Origin: CAZVAR01 sp964625225
GTDB lineage: Bacteria; Pseudomonadota; Alphaproteobacteria; JAJUGE01
DNA length: 5,575 nt
NCBI GenBank assembly: GCA_964625225.1
Contig: CAZVAR010000190.1
Location: forward strand, 1-5,575
Direction: 5' to 3'
How positions within the stretch are numbered: the first letter of the stretch is position 1; every line of letters begins with the position of its first letter. A program made the translations under genes and the position numbers. The notes beneath the pieces are model-generated. The model saw only the letters and a program-made list of their open reading frames with translations. It was not told the origin of the DNA and did no database searches. Positions 1 to 5,575 of this stretch are shown here, piece by piece.

Positions 1-494
1 ACCCGGTGCTCTACACCGGCCGCAACGGCTTCGTGGCGCACGAGTGCATCATCGACATCCGGCCGGCCAAGGAACGGTCCGGGATCACGGCGGAGGACGT
101 CGCCAAGCGCCTCGTTGACTACGGCTACCACGCGCCGACGATGTCGTTCCCGGTCGCCGGGACGCTGATGATCGAGCCGACGGAGAGCGAGTCGAAGCGC
201 GAGATCGACCGCTTCTGCGACGCCATGATCTCGATCCGCAGGGAGATCGCCGAGGTCGAGGAGGGCAGGGCCGACCCGGACAACAACATCGTCCGCAACG
301 CCCCGCACACCCATGCGCTGCTGCTCGAGGAGTGGACGCTGCCGTATTCCAGGAAGGCGGCGTTCTTCCCGCAGGAGACGGACCGCGACGACAAGTTCTG
401 GCCGCCGGTGGCGCGCGTCGACAACGTCTACGGCGACCGCCACCTGGTGTGCATCTTCCCGCCGGTCGACGCCTACCGCAAGGCGGCGGAGTAG
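1..494 (+). CDS. gcvP: Glycine dehydrogenase (decarboxylating), P protein of the glycine cleavage system, C-terminal part only
   Basis: This is the last ~164 residues of a ~950-residue PLP enzyme that decarboxylates glycine and passes the aminomethyl group to the lipoyl arm of GcvH in the cytoplasm. The reading frame is open from position 3, so the true start lies left of the window; the GTG at 6 is an internal valine. The first visible residues, PVLYTGRNGFVAHECIIDIR, match the conserved C-terminal domain of GcvP, as do GYHAPTMSFPVAGTLMIEPTES, the NAPHTH segment and the near-terminal KFWPPVARVDNVYGDRHLVC. The PLP lysine lies upstream and is not visible. The gene ends with TAG at 492-494 and looks intact to its usual end. 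The visible part cannot show whether this is a one-piece GcvP or the second subunit (GcvPB) of the split form; both end with this domain. It converges with the atp operon across the repeat array. Confidence 0.95.
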   Translation, partial: PVLYTGRNGFVAHECIIDIRPAKERSGITAEDVAKRLVDYGYHAPTMSFPVAGTLMIEPTESESKREIDRFCDAMISIRREIAEVEEGRADPDNNIVRNAPHTHALLLEEWTLPYSRKAAFFPQETDRDDKFWPPVARVDNVYGDRHLVCIFPPVDAYRKAAE

Positions 495-555
495 GGCGCG
501 GGACAGGGGGCACCATGCCCCCGCCGGATGCCTCCCCGCGGCCGCGAGATCCTCC

Positions 556-596
556 GGCGGCCGGGCGCGATGGCGGGATGCGGCCGCCCGGCTGCC
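556..596 (+). terminator. Candidate hairpin downstream of gcvP, possible transcription end
   Basis: The arms GGCGGCCGGGCG (556-567) and CGCCCGGCTGCC (585-596) pair over 12 positions, 11 Watson-Crick and one G-T, around a 17-nt loop. The hairpin lies 62 bp after the gcvP stop. No T-run follows, so it is not a textbook intrinsic terminator. In DNA this GC-rich such a stem can also arise by chance. The rest of 495-644 shows no gene and no other clear site. Confidence 0.3.
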
Positions 597-693
597 ACGG
601 CGCGGGCGGAGCGAGCGGCCGCCAGCGCAAGGAATGCGGCGGTACGCACGGGATGACACCGACGCATACGTGTCACCCCGGATGCTGCGCAGG

Positions 694-745
694 CGCCGGG
701 CGACAGCCCGGTGATGCGCTGCCGGTCCGGGGCGGGGCACCGCCC
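694..745. repeat. Pair of small perfect hairpins at the head of the repeat unit
   Basis: Two compact stem-loops lie side by side in copy 1. CCGGGC-GACA-GCCCGG is at 696-711 and extends outward by one G-T and one C-G pair. GGGCGG-GGCA-CCGCCC is at 730-745. Both recur unchanged in copy 2 at +412. In the third copy the first hairpin is altered (GGGC-AGAA-GCCC core) and the second is lost at the array edge. They could contribute to RNA structure or transcription ending. No function is shown. Confidence 0.45.
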
Positions 746-757
746 TCGCACACTGCC

Positions 758-842
758 GTCACTCCGGCGCAGGCCGGAATCCAGTTCTGCGTCGGCGGCA
801 TGCGGAACGGCTGCCCTGGACCCCGGCCTTCGCCGGGGTGAC
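758..842. repeat. REP-like bipartite inverted-repeat element in copy 1
   Basis: The 27-nt arms at 758-784 and 816-842 are inverted copies of each other with 23 of 27 positions matching. They begin GTCACTCC on one side and end GGGGTGAC on the other, and the inner edges are TCCAG and CTGGA. Each arm also folds alone: CCGGC-GCAG-GCCGG at 764-777, and a perfect 7-bp stem with loop CTTC at 821-838. Two inverted REP-like hairpins around a short spacer is the layout of a BIME or small MITE-like element. Reverse-strand translation gives HPGEGRGP and PACAGVT strings, which I recall from spurious ORFs in many proteobacterial genomes. No mobilising transposase gene is in the window. Confidence 0.75.
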
Positions 843-1169
843 GGGGAGGGGAAGGGCGCGCCTGGCGTCCGGTCCCGTGTCTGCGGTGCATCCCTGCGCT
901 GGCGTCCTCGCGCTCCGTGACGCCGGGGCGGTGGAGAGGGCGGCGCGGCCATATCCGGCCTTCGGGGCGAAGCGCCCGAGGATCGCGAGGACGCGGGGAG
1001 GCACGGCGTGGCGAACGCGGTCCCGTGTCTGCGGCGCACCGCTCCGCGCTGCACCGCGCACGGGATGACACCAATGAGTATGTGTCGCCCCGGATGCTGC
1101 GCAGGCGCCGGGCGACAGCCCGGTGATGCGCTGCCGGTCCGGGGCGGGGCACCGCCCTCGCACACTGCC

Positions 1170-1254
1170 GTCACTCCGGCGCAGGCCGGAATCCAGTTCT
1201 GCGTCGGCGGCATGCGGAACGGCTGCCCTGGACCCCGGCCTTCGCCGGGGTGAC
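1170..1254. repeat. REP-like bipartite inverted-repeat element in copy 2
   Basis: This is base-for-base identical to the element at 758-842, shifted by 412. It lies inside the 211-bp stretch that is identical between the two units, so it was most likely copied with the unit and did not insert a second time. The third, partial unit ends before this element would begin. Confidence 0.75.
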
Positions 1255-1529
1255 GGGGAGGGGAAGGGCGCGCCTGGCGTCCGGTCCCGTGTCTGCGGCG
1301 CATCCTTGCACTGGCGTCCTCGCGCTCCGTTACGCCGGGGCGGTGGAGAGGGCGGGGCGGCCATATCCGGCCTTCGGGGCGAAGCGCCCGAGGATCGCGA
1401 GGACGCGGGAAGCCACGGCGCGGCGAACGCGTGTCGCCCCGGATGCTGCGCAGGCGCGGGGCAGAAGCCCGGTGATGCGCTGCCGGTCCGGGGCCGGGAT
1501 CGCAAGGATGCGTACGGGACGGAAGACCC

Positions 1530-2015
1530 TCAGTTGAGGGAGGACTTGACGTCCTTGATGCTCTGGATGACGAAGTCGTCGGCCTTCTTGCCGGTGACCT
1601 CGGCGGCGATGATGCGCTCGGCGGCGGCGACCGCGCGATCGGCGGCCGCGGCGCGCACGTCGTGCAGCGCCTGGACCTCCGCCTGCTCGATCTTCTGCTC
1701 GGCGAGCCGGGTCCGCCGTTCGAGCGATTCGGTAAGCTTGGCCCGCGTCTCCTGGGCGAAGCGCTCCGCCTCCTGCTTAGCCTGCTCGAGGATCTGGCGT
1801 GCCTCCTTCTCGGCGTCGCGCTGCTTGCGCTGGTACTCGGCGAGCAGGGCCTGCGCCTCCTCGCGCAGCTTGCGCGCGTCGTCCAGCTCCTTGCGGATCT
1901 GCGCGGCGCGGTCGTCGAGCGCCCTGGCGGCAAGCTGCGGCACCCGGAAGTAGACCAGCAACGCCAGGAACAGGATGAAGCTTACGGCGACCCAGAATTC
2001 GGCGGTTTCGAGCAT
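1530..2015 (-). CDS. atpF: F0F1 ATP synthase subunit b
   Basis: Subunit b forms half of the peripheral stalk holding the F1 head still against the turning c ring. The protein is 161 residues, the usual length. It starts MLETAEFWVAVSFILFLALL, with one membrane segment at about residues 7-26. A long, highly charged coiled coil runs from about residue 35 to 125, and a C-terminal helix (AAAERIIAAEVTGKKADDFV) follows that in the family contacts the delta subunit. The ATG at 2015 lies 11 bp after the b' stop, with AGAGG upstream as a moderate ribosome binding site, so the two genes are surely cotranscribed. It is last in the operon. Its TGA at 1530-1532 lies about 35 bp from the repeat array, and no T-tailed hairpin follows. 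Its order after the b' gene is standard for alphaproteobacteria. Confidence 0.95.
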   Translation of the reverse strand: MLETAEFWVAVSFILFLALLVYFRVPQLAARALDDRAAQIRKELDDARKLREEAQALLAEYQRKQRDAEKEARQILEQAKQEAERFAQETRAKLTESLERRTRLAEQKIEQAEVQALHDVRAAAADRAVAAAERIIAAEVTGKKADDFVIQSIKDVKSSLN

Positions 2016-2026
2016 GTGCGCCTCTG

Positions 2027-2509
2027 CTATTCGGCGGCCTCGGCGAGGGCCTTCTGGACCCGCGCCCTGGTGATGCGGCCGCCGATCAGGTGGCGGACGA
2101 TCTCGGCCGCCGTGTCGGCCGCGACCTCGTTGATCTGGGCTAGCGCCGCCTGCCGCATCGAAGCGATCCGCTCCTCGGCCTCGGCGATCTTGGCGGCAAG
2201 CGCTGCCTCGAGCTCGGCCCGCTGGGCCTCGGTCTCGGCGTTGAGGCGGTCGCGGTTCTCCTGCGCGATGCGCAGCGCTTCCGCCTTGGCCTCCGCCAGC
2301 GCCGTCTCGTAGGCGGCGATCGCCTCCTCGGTCTCCTCCTTCAGCTTCGCCGCCTGGTCGAGGTCGCTCGCGATCCGGTCGCGGCGCTGCTCGATCACCC
2401 CGCCGATGCGCGGCATCGCCACCCTCGCCATCAGCACGTAGAGGACGGCGAAGGTGATCGTCAGCCAGATCAGCTGCGGCGCATAGGTGGCGAAATCGAG
2501 CTGGGGCAT
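2027..2509 (-). CDS. atpF2: F0F1 ATP synthase subunit b' (second peripheral-stalk subunit)
   Basis: This is the b' partner of subunit b, also called atpG or atpX in some annotations. It forms a b/b' heterodimer in phototrophs and alphaproteobacteria, in contrast to the b2 homodimer of E. coli. The protein is 160 residues. MPQLDFATYAPQLIWLTITF opens it, with a single membrane helix at about 11-28 (IWLTITFAVLYVLMARVAMP). A continuous coiled coil rich in Ala, Glu, Lys and Arg follows to about residue 125, then a short tail ending ALAEAAE. The PQLIW...MPRI pattern is characteristic of b'. The ATG at 2509 has only a weak purine run (GGGA) upstream, so translation may be aided by coupling or be modest. 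The gap to atpE is 40 bp and to atpF 11 bp. It is not a recent duplicate of atpF, since the two share layout and little sequence. Confidence 0.94.
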   Translation of the reverse strand: MPQLDFATYAPQLIWLTITFAVLYVLMARVAMPRIGGVIEQRRDRIASDLDQAAKLKEETEEAIAAYETALAEAKAEALRIAQENRDRLNAETEAQRAELEAALAAKIAEAEERIASMRQAALAQINEVAADTAAEIVRHLIGGRITRARVQKALAEAAE

Positions 2510-2549
2510 GGTCGCGCTGTCCCGTTGTCGAAGGCGGCGGTCGGCGTCG

Positions 2550-2777
2550 TCAGAACACGAACAGGATGATCAGCGCCACCACCAGGCCGAACAGGCCGGT
2601 CGCTTCCGCAAGGGCGAAGCCGAGCAGCAGGTTGGCGAACTGTCCGCCCGCCGCCGCCGGGTTGCGCAGCGCGCCCGACAGGTAGTTGCCGAAGATGTGG
2701 CCGATGCCGATGCCGGCACCTCCGAGCGCGATACAGGCGATACCGGCGCCGATCAGTTTTGCTGCTTCCGCTTCCAT
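2550..2777 (-). CDS. atpE: F0F1 ATP synthase subunit c (proteolipid ring subunit)
   Basis: Subunit c assembles into the rotating ring that carries protons across the inner membrane. The 75-residue protein is a two-helix hairpin. Helix 1 (about 8-30) holds the glycine-rich packing motif ALGGAGIGIG. The cytoplasmic loop contains R38-N39-P40, the RNP form of the family's R-Q/N-P turn. Helix 2 (about 47-74) carries the proton-binding carboxylate E58 in GFALAEATGLFGL. The Gln and Ser partners of sodium-type c subunits are not evident, so a proton enzyme is inferred. The ATG at 2777 has a strong AGGAG at 2788-2792 with a 10-nt spacer. This fits the need for many c copies per complex. The gene sits between atpB and the b' gene with spacers of about 36 and 40 bp. 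Confidence 0.97.
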   Translation of the reverse strand: MEAEAAKLIGAGIACIALGGAGIGIGHIFGNYLSGALRNPAAAGGQFANLLLGFALAEATGLFGLVVALIILFVF

Positions 2778-2813
2778 TGTTCGAACACTCCTGAAATGGC
2801 TCGAGTTGACAGG

Positions 2814-3608
2814 CTAGTGGCTCATGTTGAGCGCATCGTTGAGGTAGATGCAGGTAAGCACGGCGAAGACGTAGGCCTGCAGGAACGCGACCAGGATTTC
2901 AAGCCCGGTGAACGCCACCATGAAGGCGAGCGGCGCCCAGCCGCCGAGCACGCCGAGGCCGACCACGAAGGCGCCGAACACCTTCAGCATGGTGTGGCCG
3001 GCCATCATGTTGGCGAACAGTCGCACCGACAGGCTGATCGGCCGCGTCAGGTAGGAGATGACCTCGATCACCACCAGGAGCGGCAGCAGCACAACCGGCA
3101 CGCCCGCCGGCACGAAGAACCGCAGGAAGCCGGCGCCGTGGCGGACGAAGCCGAGGATGGTCACGCCGATGAACACGAACAGCGCCAGCGCGAAGGTGAC
3201 GATGATGTGGCTGGTCACGGTGAACGAATAGGGCACCATGCCGAGCATGTTGGCGGCGAGGATGAACAGGAACAGGGTGAAGATGAACGGGAAGAACGGG
3301 CGGCCGTTCTCGCCGACCACGTCGCGGACCATGTTGAAGCAGAACTCGTAGGCGAGCTCGCCGATCAGCTGCAGCCGGGTCGGCACCAGCTTCTTGGCCG
3401 GCGCCAGCAGCAGCAGCGAGATCACGGCGACGGCGATCACCATCCACAGGCTGGCGTTGGTGAACGAGGCATCGATGCCGCCGAGCCTGATCGGGATCAG
3501 CGGAAACACCTCGAACTGGTGCATCGGGTCGATGTGCAGCCCGCCCTCCGCCGCCTCGGCCGGCAGGTGGGCCGCATCGTCAGCCGTCTGAGCCCGCACT
3601 GATGCCAA
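2814..3608 (-). CDS. atpB: F0F1 ATP synthase subunit a (proton channel), probable TTG start
   Basis: Subunit a forms the two proton half-channels against the c ring. The protein is 264 residues if the TTG at 3608 is used. A soluble N-terminus (1-50) includes the family-typical HQFEVFPLIPIRLGGIDASFTN. About five to six membrane helices follow, including GRPFFPFIFTLFLFILAANMLGMVPY (102-127). The essential arginine is R196 in ISLSVRLFANMMAGH, equivalent to R210 of E. coli. The last helix, GLEILVAFLQAYVFAVLTCIYL, holds E237 and Q244 at channel positions. A GAGAGGAA ribosome binding site ends 5-8 nt before the TTG, while the next in-frame candidate (GTG at 3599) is too far from it. All key residues are present. 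It lies 42 bp after atpI and 36 bp before atpE. Confidence 0.96.
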   Translation of the reverse strand: MASVRAQTADDAAHLPAEAAEGGLHIDPMHQFEVFPLIPIRLGGIDASFTNASLWMVIAVAVISLLLLAPAKKLVPTRLQLIGELAYEFCFNMVRDVVGENGRPFFPFIFTLFLFILAANMLGMVPYSFTVTSHIIVTFALALFVFIGVTILGFVRHGAGFLRFFVPAGVPVVLLPLLVVIEVISYLTRPISLSVRLFANMMAGHTMLKVFGAFVVGLGVLGGWAPLAFMVAFTGLEILVAFLQAYVFAVLTCIYLNDALNMSH

Positions 3609-3614
3609 TTCTCG

Positions 3615-3622
3615 TTCCTCTC
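3615..3622 (-). promoter_or_regulatory. Ribosome binding site that fixes the atpB TTG start
   Basis: The minus strand reads GAGAGGAA here, with core AGGA at 3619-3616 and 7 nt before the TTG at 3608-3606. No ATG lies nearby in frame; the next start-like codon is the GTG at 3599, about 16 nt from the core. This supports TTG as the initiator. Confidence 0.6.
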
Positions 3623-3650
3623 GTCGTGGTCCTCGGGGAGTGCGACCGGT

Positions 3651-3992
3651 TCATTCGGAGGGATCGTCCGGGGTATCCTGTTGCCGGCGCCGCCGTTCTT
3701 CCTCGGTCGCCGAGCGGATCACGTTCAGGATGCCCGCCGCCACGCCGAGGGGAATGAACAGAAGCAACAACCAGGGACTTGTTCCGAGCAGCCAGTCCAG
3801 AAAGTAGCCGATGCCGAAACCGACTATGACCGCCGCCACCAGATCGACAGCGATACGAAAGCCGAAGCCCAGTGCCGCGCCGCGTTGACTTCCCTGTGGT
3901 CTCCCTTTCCGCTCCGCACCGCGCGCCTCGTCGAGGCGCCTCCCCAGTTCGCTCAGCCTGGACGACGAGTCGGTGTGCCGATCATCGCCCAT
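3651..3992 (-). CDS. atpI: AtpI/AtpZ-family small membrane protein, first gene of the F0 operon
   Basis: A 113-residue protein with a charged N-terminal third (SRLSELGRRLDEARGAERKG). Two membrane helices follow, at about 39-62 (ALGFGFRIAVDLVAAVIVGFGIGYFL) and 73-92 (PWLLLLFIPLGVAAGILNVI). A short, strongly basic then acidic tail (EEERRRRQQDTPDD) ends it. This is the layout of the AtpI/AtpZ family found at the head of F0 operons. Members are linked to c-ring assembly or stability and to magnesium supply; which role applies here cannot be read from the sequence. The ATG at 3992 has a good GAGGA 7 nt upstream. It is the promoter-proximal gene and ends 42 bp before atpB. Homologues vary strongly, so the family call rests on topology, size and position as well as on the RIAVDL...GYFLD motif. 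Confidence 0.88.
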   Translation of the reverse strand: MGDDRHTDSSSRLSELGRRLDEARGAERKGRPQGSQRGAALGFGFRIAVDLVAAVIVGFGIGYFLDWLLGTSPWLLLLFIPLGVAAGILNVIRSATEEERRRRQQDTPDDPSE

Positions 3993-4048
3993 GGTCAGTC
4001 CTCAATGAGCCGGAAGATCGTTGCGACCCGGCCCCCGAAACCCGGCGC

Positions 4049-4077
4049 ACCATAATTCGGCACCGGGAGGGTGTCAA
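4049..4077 (-). promoter_or_regulatory. Sigma70-type promoter of the atpIBEF'F operon
   Basis: The minus strand has a perfect -35 box TTGACA (4077-4072), a 17-bp spacer and a -10 box TATGGT (4054-4049, four of six consensus bases). The predicted transcript start is near 4042, giving a leader of about 50 nt before the atpI ATG at 3992. Position, strand and spacing all agree, and the spacer is richer in A and T than the flanking genes. Confidence 0.7.
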
Positions 4078-4161
4078 GCGCCCGGGGCGAGTGATAACCC
4101 ACTGATTTGCAAGGACAATTGGACTCGTCCACGGTTGCGGCACTTGGTCACGACCGGTGCC

Positions 4162-4196
4162 GCGGCGACGGCGCGCGGGAATTGCCGCCGTGCCGC
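4162..4196 (-). terminator. Candidate hairpin just after smc
   Basis: On the minus strand GCGGCACGGCG pairs with CGCCGTCGCCGC as an 11-bp stem with one bulged base and a loop of about 12 nt. It begins about 10 nt after the smc stop codon. No T-run follows, so it would be a weak or factor-assisted terminator. It lies upstream of the atp promoter, where separation of the two transcripts is expected. Confidence 0.35.
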
Positions 4197-4205
4197 GCCC
4201 GGAGG

Positions 4206-5575
4206 TCACACCGCTTCGCGCAGCTGTTCTGCCGTGCCGAGATCGACCGAGACCAGCTGGCTCACGCCGCGCTCGGCCATGGTGACGCCGAACAGGCGGT
4301 TGACCCGGGCCATGGTGAGCGGGTGGTGGGTGATGATCAGGAACCGCGTGTGGGTGCGTTCGACCATCGCGTCGAGGAGGTTGCAGAACCGCTCGACGTT
4401 GGCGTCGTCGAGCGGTGCGTCGACCTCGTCGAGGACGCAGATCGGCGACGGGTTGGTGAGGAACACCGCGAAGATCAGCGCCATGGCGGTCAGCGCCTGC
4501 TCGCCGCCCGACAACAGCGAGATCACCTGGGTGCGCTTGCCGGGCGGGCGGGCGACGATCTCCAGCCCCGCCTCCAGCGGGTCGTCGGCCTCGGTCAGCG
4601 CCAGCTCCGCCTGGCCGCCGCCGAACAGGGTGGTGAACAGCTCGGCGAAGTTGGCGTTGACGGTCTCGAACGCGCCGAGCAGCCGCTCGCGGCCCTCCCG
4701 GTTCAGGTTGGCGATCCCCTGGCGCAGCCGGCGGATGGCGGCGATCAGGTCATCGCGCTCGCTGACCAGCCCGTCGAGCCGGGCGGCGACCTCCTCGGCC
4801 TCCTCCTCCGCCCGCAGGTTGACGCCGCCGAGCCGTTCGCGCTCGAGCCGCAGCCGTTCCAGCTTCGCCTCGACCTCGTCCAGCGCCGGCAGCGCGCCGT
4901 CGCCGTCGATGCCGGCGACACCGGCCGCCTCCTCGGGGCGGCAGTGCAGGCGTTCGGCGATCCGCTGTGCCGCCTCCGCGTGCCGCAGCCGCGCCGCTTC
5001 GGTGCGCTCCTCGGTCCGTGCCTGCTCCTCGCGCGCCTCGCCCAGCGCCTGCTCGGCGGCTTTCGCGGACCTCGCGCAGTCGGCCTCGCGCGCCTCTGCC
5101 TCGACCACCGCGTCGCCGGTGCGGGCGCGCTCGCGCTCCGCCGTGTCGAGGGCGGCGACGATCCGGCGGCGGCGTTCGGCGAACTGATCCGGCAGGTCGG
5201 CCAGCCCGGCAAGCTCCCTGGCCACCTCCGCCGCCCGCTGCTCGAGCACAGCCGCTTGCCGCTCGGCGGTGTCGGCCCGCTTTCGCCACGCATCGGCCTC
5301 GCCGGCGAGGCGGGCGACCTGCTGGGCGCGCTGGGCGGCCTCGCGTTCGATCGCGTCGCGCTCGGCGCGGGCATCGGCGTGGCGGGCCCGCGCGGCGGCG
5401 GCCTCCTGGCGGAGCGCCTCGAGCCGCGCCTCGATCGGCGCCGCCGGCGCCACCGCGGCGAGCGCCGCCTCGGCTTCGGCGGCTTCCGCCCGTGCCTGTT
5501 CGAGGCCTGCCGCCACCCGGCGCTTGGCCTCCTGGAGGGCGGTGAGGCGGGCATTGGCCTCGCTCTCGGCGCGCT
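4206..5575 (-). CDS. smc: Chromosome segregation/condensation ATPase SMC, C-terminal part (5' end outside window)
   Basis: SMC is the core ATPase of bacterial condensin, working with ScpA and ScpB to organise and segregate the chromosome. About 455 of an expected ~1150 residues are visible. The frame stays open through the right edge, so the GTG at 5516 is internal. The far half, roughly 5575-4720, is an Ala/Glu/Arg-rich coiled-coil arm. The C-terminal ATPase head follows. It has NANFAELFTTLFGGGQAELAL, the signature LSGGE (4514-4500), the Walker B strand ICVLDEVDAPLDD with catalytic Glu (about 4442-4410) and the switch histidine in ITHHPLTMARVNRLFGVTM. The end, ERGVSQLVSVDL, is typical of alphaproteobacterial SMC. 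Walker A and the hinge lie beyond the window. The stop TGA is at 4208-4206. All visible catalytic residues are intact. It reads in the same direction as the atp operon but is separated by 213 bp with its own promoter. Confidence 0.95.
   Translation of the reverse strand, partial: RAESEANARLTALQEAKRRVAAGLEQARAEAAEAEAALAAVAPAAPIEARLEALRQEAAAARARHADARAERDAIEREAAQRAQQVARLAGEADAWRKRADTAERQAAVLEQRAAEVARELAGLADLPDQFAERRRRIVAALDTAERERARTGDAVVEAEAREADCARSAKAAEQALGEAREEQARTEERTEAARLRHAEAAQRIAERLHCRPEEAAGVAGIDGDGALPALDEVEAKLERLRLERERLGGVNLRAEEEAEEVAARLDGLVSERDDLIAAIRRLRQGIANLNREGRERLLGAFETVNANFAELFTTLFGGGQAELALTEADDPLEAGLEIVARPPGKRTQVISLLSGGEQALTAMALIFAVFLTNPSPICVLDEVDAPLDDANVERFCNLLDAMVERTHTRFLIITHHPLTMARVNRLFGVTMAERGVSQLVSVDLGTAEQLREAV

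Larger units (their letters stand above)
645..1494. repeat. Tandem array of a 412-bp intergenic repeat unit (two copies plus a 63-bp remnant)
   Basis: Copy 1 is 645-1056, copy 2 is 1057-1431 and the remnant is 1432-1494. Copies 1 and 2 align without gaps at an offset of 412. Positions 676-886 and 1088-1298 are identical over 211 bp. Positions 887-1019 differ from 1299-1431 at 8 sites by my count, and the first 30 bp differ at about 6. Copy 2 then jumps directly into a third copy at an offset of 349, so 63 bp spanning the unit boundary (equivalent to 1020-1082) are missing. The remnant differs from copy 2 at 4 positions around a small hairpin. A 16-bp sub-repeat (GGTCCCGTGTCTGCGG) occurs at 871, 1019 and 1283. 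ORFs across the array are frame-wide openness of GC-rich DNA; none has a recognisable domain. The array fills the gap between convergent gcvP and atpF. Confidence 0.9.

Noticed and set aside
711..920. Short ORFs repeated in each unit (for example 711-920 and 1123-1953 on the plus strand, 673-1152 on the minus strand)
   Set aside because: Their conservation follows from the DNA being duplicated, all frames are equally open, and no ribosome binding sites or domains are seen. The HPGEGRGP-type strings come from REP-like DNA.
645..1494. CRISPR array
   Set aside because: The repeats are hundreds of bases long, contiguous and without unique spacers, and no cas genes are nearby.
473..1933. 486-codon open frame on the minus strand across the repeat array and into atpF
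   Set aside because: It overlaps atpF out of frame, is made of low-complexity Arg/Pro/Ser stretches, repeats itself with the DNA unit and has no domain. It is an artefact of few stop codons in GC-rich DNA.
2027..2509. b' gene as a recent duplicate of atpF
   Set aside because: The two proteins share topology only. Separate b and b' genes are the normal state in alphaproteobacteria.
2487..3602. 371-codon plus-strand ORF opposite atpE and atpB
   Set aside because: It is antisense to two certain genes and rich in His, Asp, Glu and Gln as expected from the reverse of membrane-protein codons. No family is recognisable.
3993..4205. Riboswitch or small RNA in the smc-atpI spacer
   Set aside because: The mRNA leader is only about 50 nt and shows no recognisable aptamer motif; the one clear structure is the post-smc hairpin.
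4021..5187. 388-codon plus-strand ORF opposite smc
   Set aside because: It is a Ser/Arg-rich shadow of the SMC coiled coil and ATPase head, with no domain.

Overview
The window looks like a high-GC alphaproteobacterial chromosome. The support is a stand-alone F0 ATP synthase operon with paired b and b' subunits, no F1 genes attached, and an SMC C-terminus with the wording typical of that class. A Rhodospirillales-like source is plausible, but this is inferred from protein appearance and not from a search. Nothing indicates plasmid, phage or recently acquired cargo genes.

Layout. Positions 1-494 (+) hold the C-terminal end of the glycine cleavage system P protein (gcvP), cut by the window edge. 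Positions 495-1529 contain no credible gene. About 850 bp of this stretch is a repeat array: two head-to-tail copies of a 412-bp unit (645-1056 and 1057-1431, the second shortened) and a 63-bp piece of a third (1432-1494). Each full unit carries an 85-bp REP-like inverted-repeat element and several small GC-rich hairpins. The five F0 genes follow on the minus strand, in transcription order atpI (3992-3651), atpB (a), atpE (c), b' and atpF (b, ending at 1530). A 213-bp spacer (3993-4205) holds a good sigma70-type promoter for this operon. Positions 4206-5575 (-) are the C-terminal part of the chromosome-organising ATPase SMC, cut by the right edge.

How the genes work together. The F0 operon encodes the whole membrane sector of a proton-translocating ATP synthase: the a subunit with its essential Arg, the c ring with its proton-carrying Glu, the b/b' peripheral stalk, and the small assembly-type protein AtpI/AtpZ. 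F1 genes must lie elsewhere, as is usual in alphaproteobacteria. gcvP and smc are unrelated housekeeping neighbours. gcvP and the atp operon converge on the repeat array, which may act as a spacer or a two-way transcription end.

The genes are ordinary. The only part that may be undescribed is the composite intergenic repeat.
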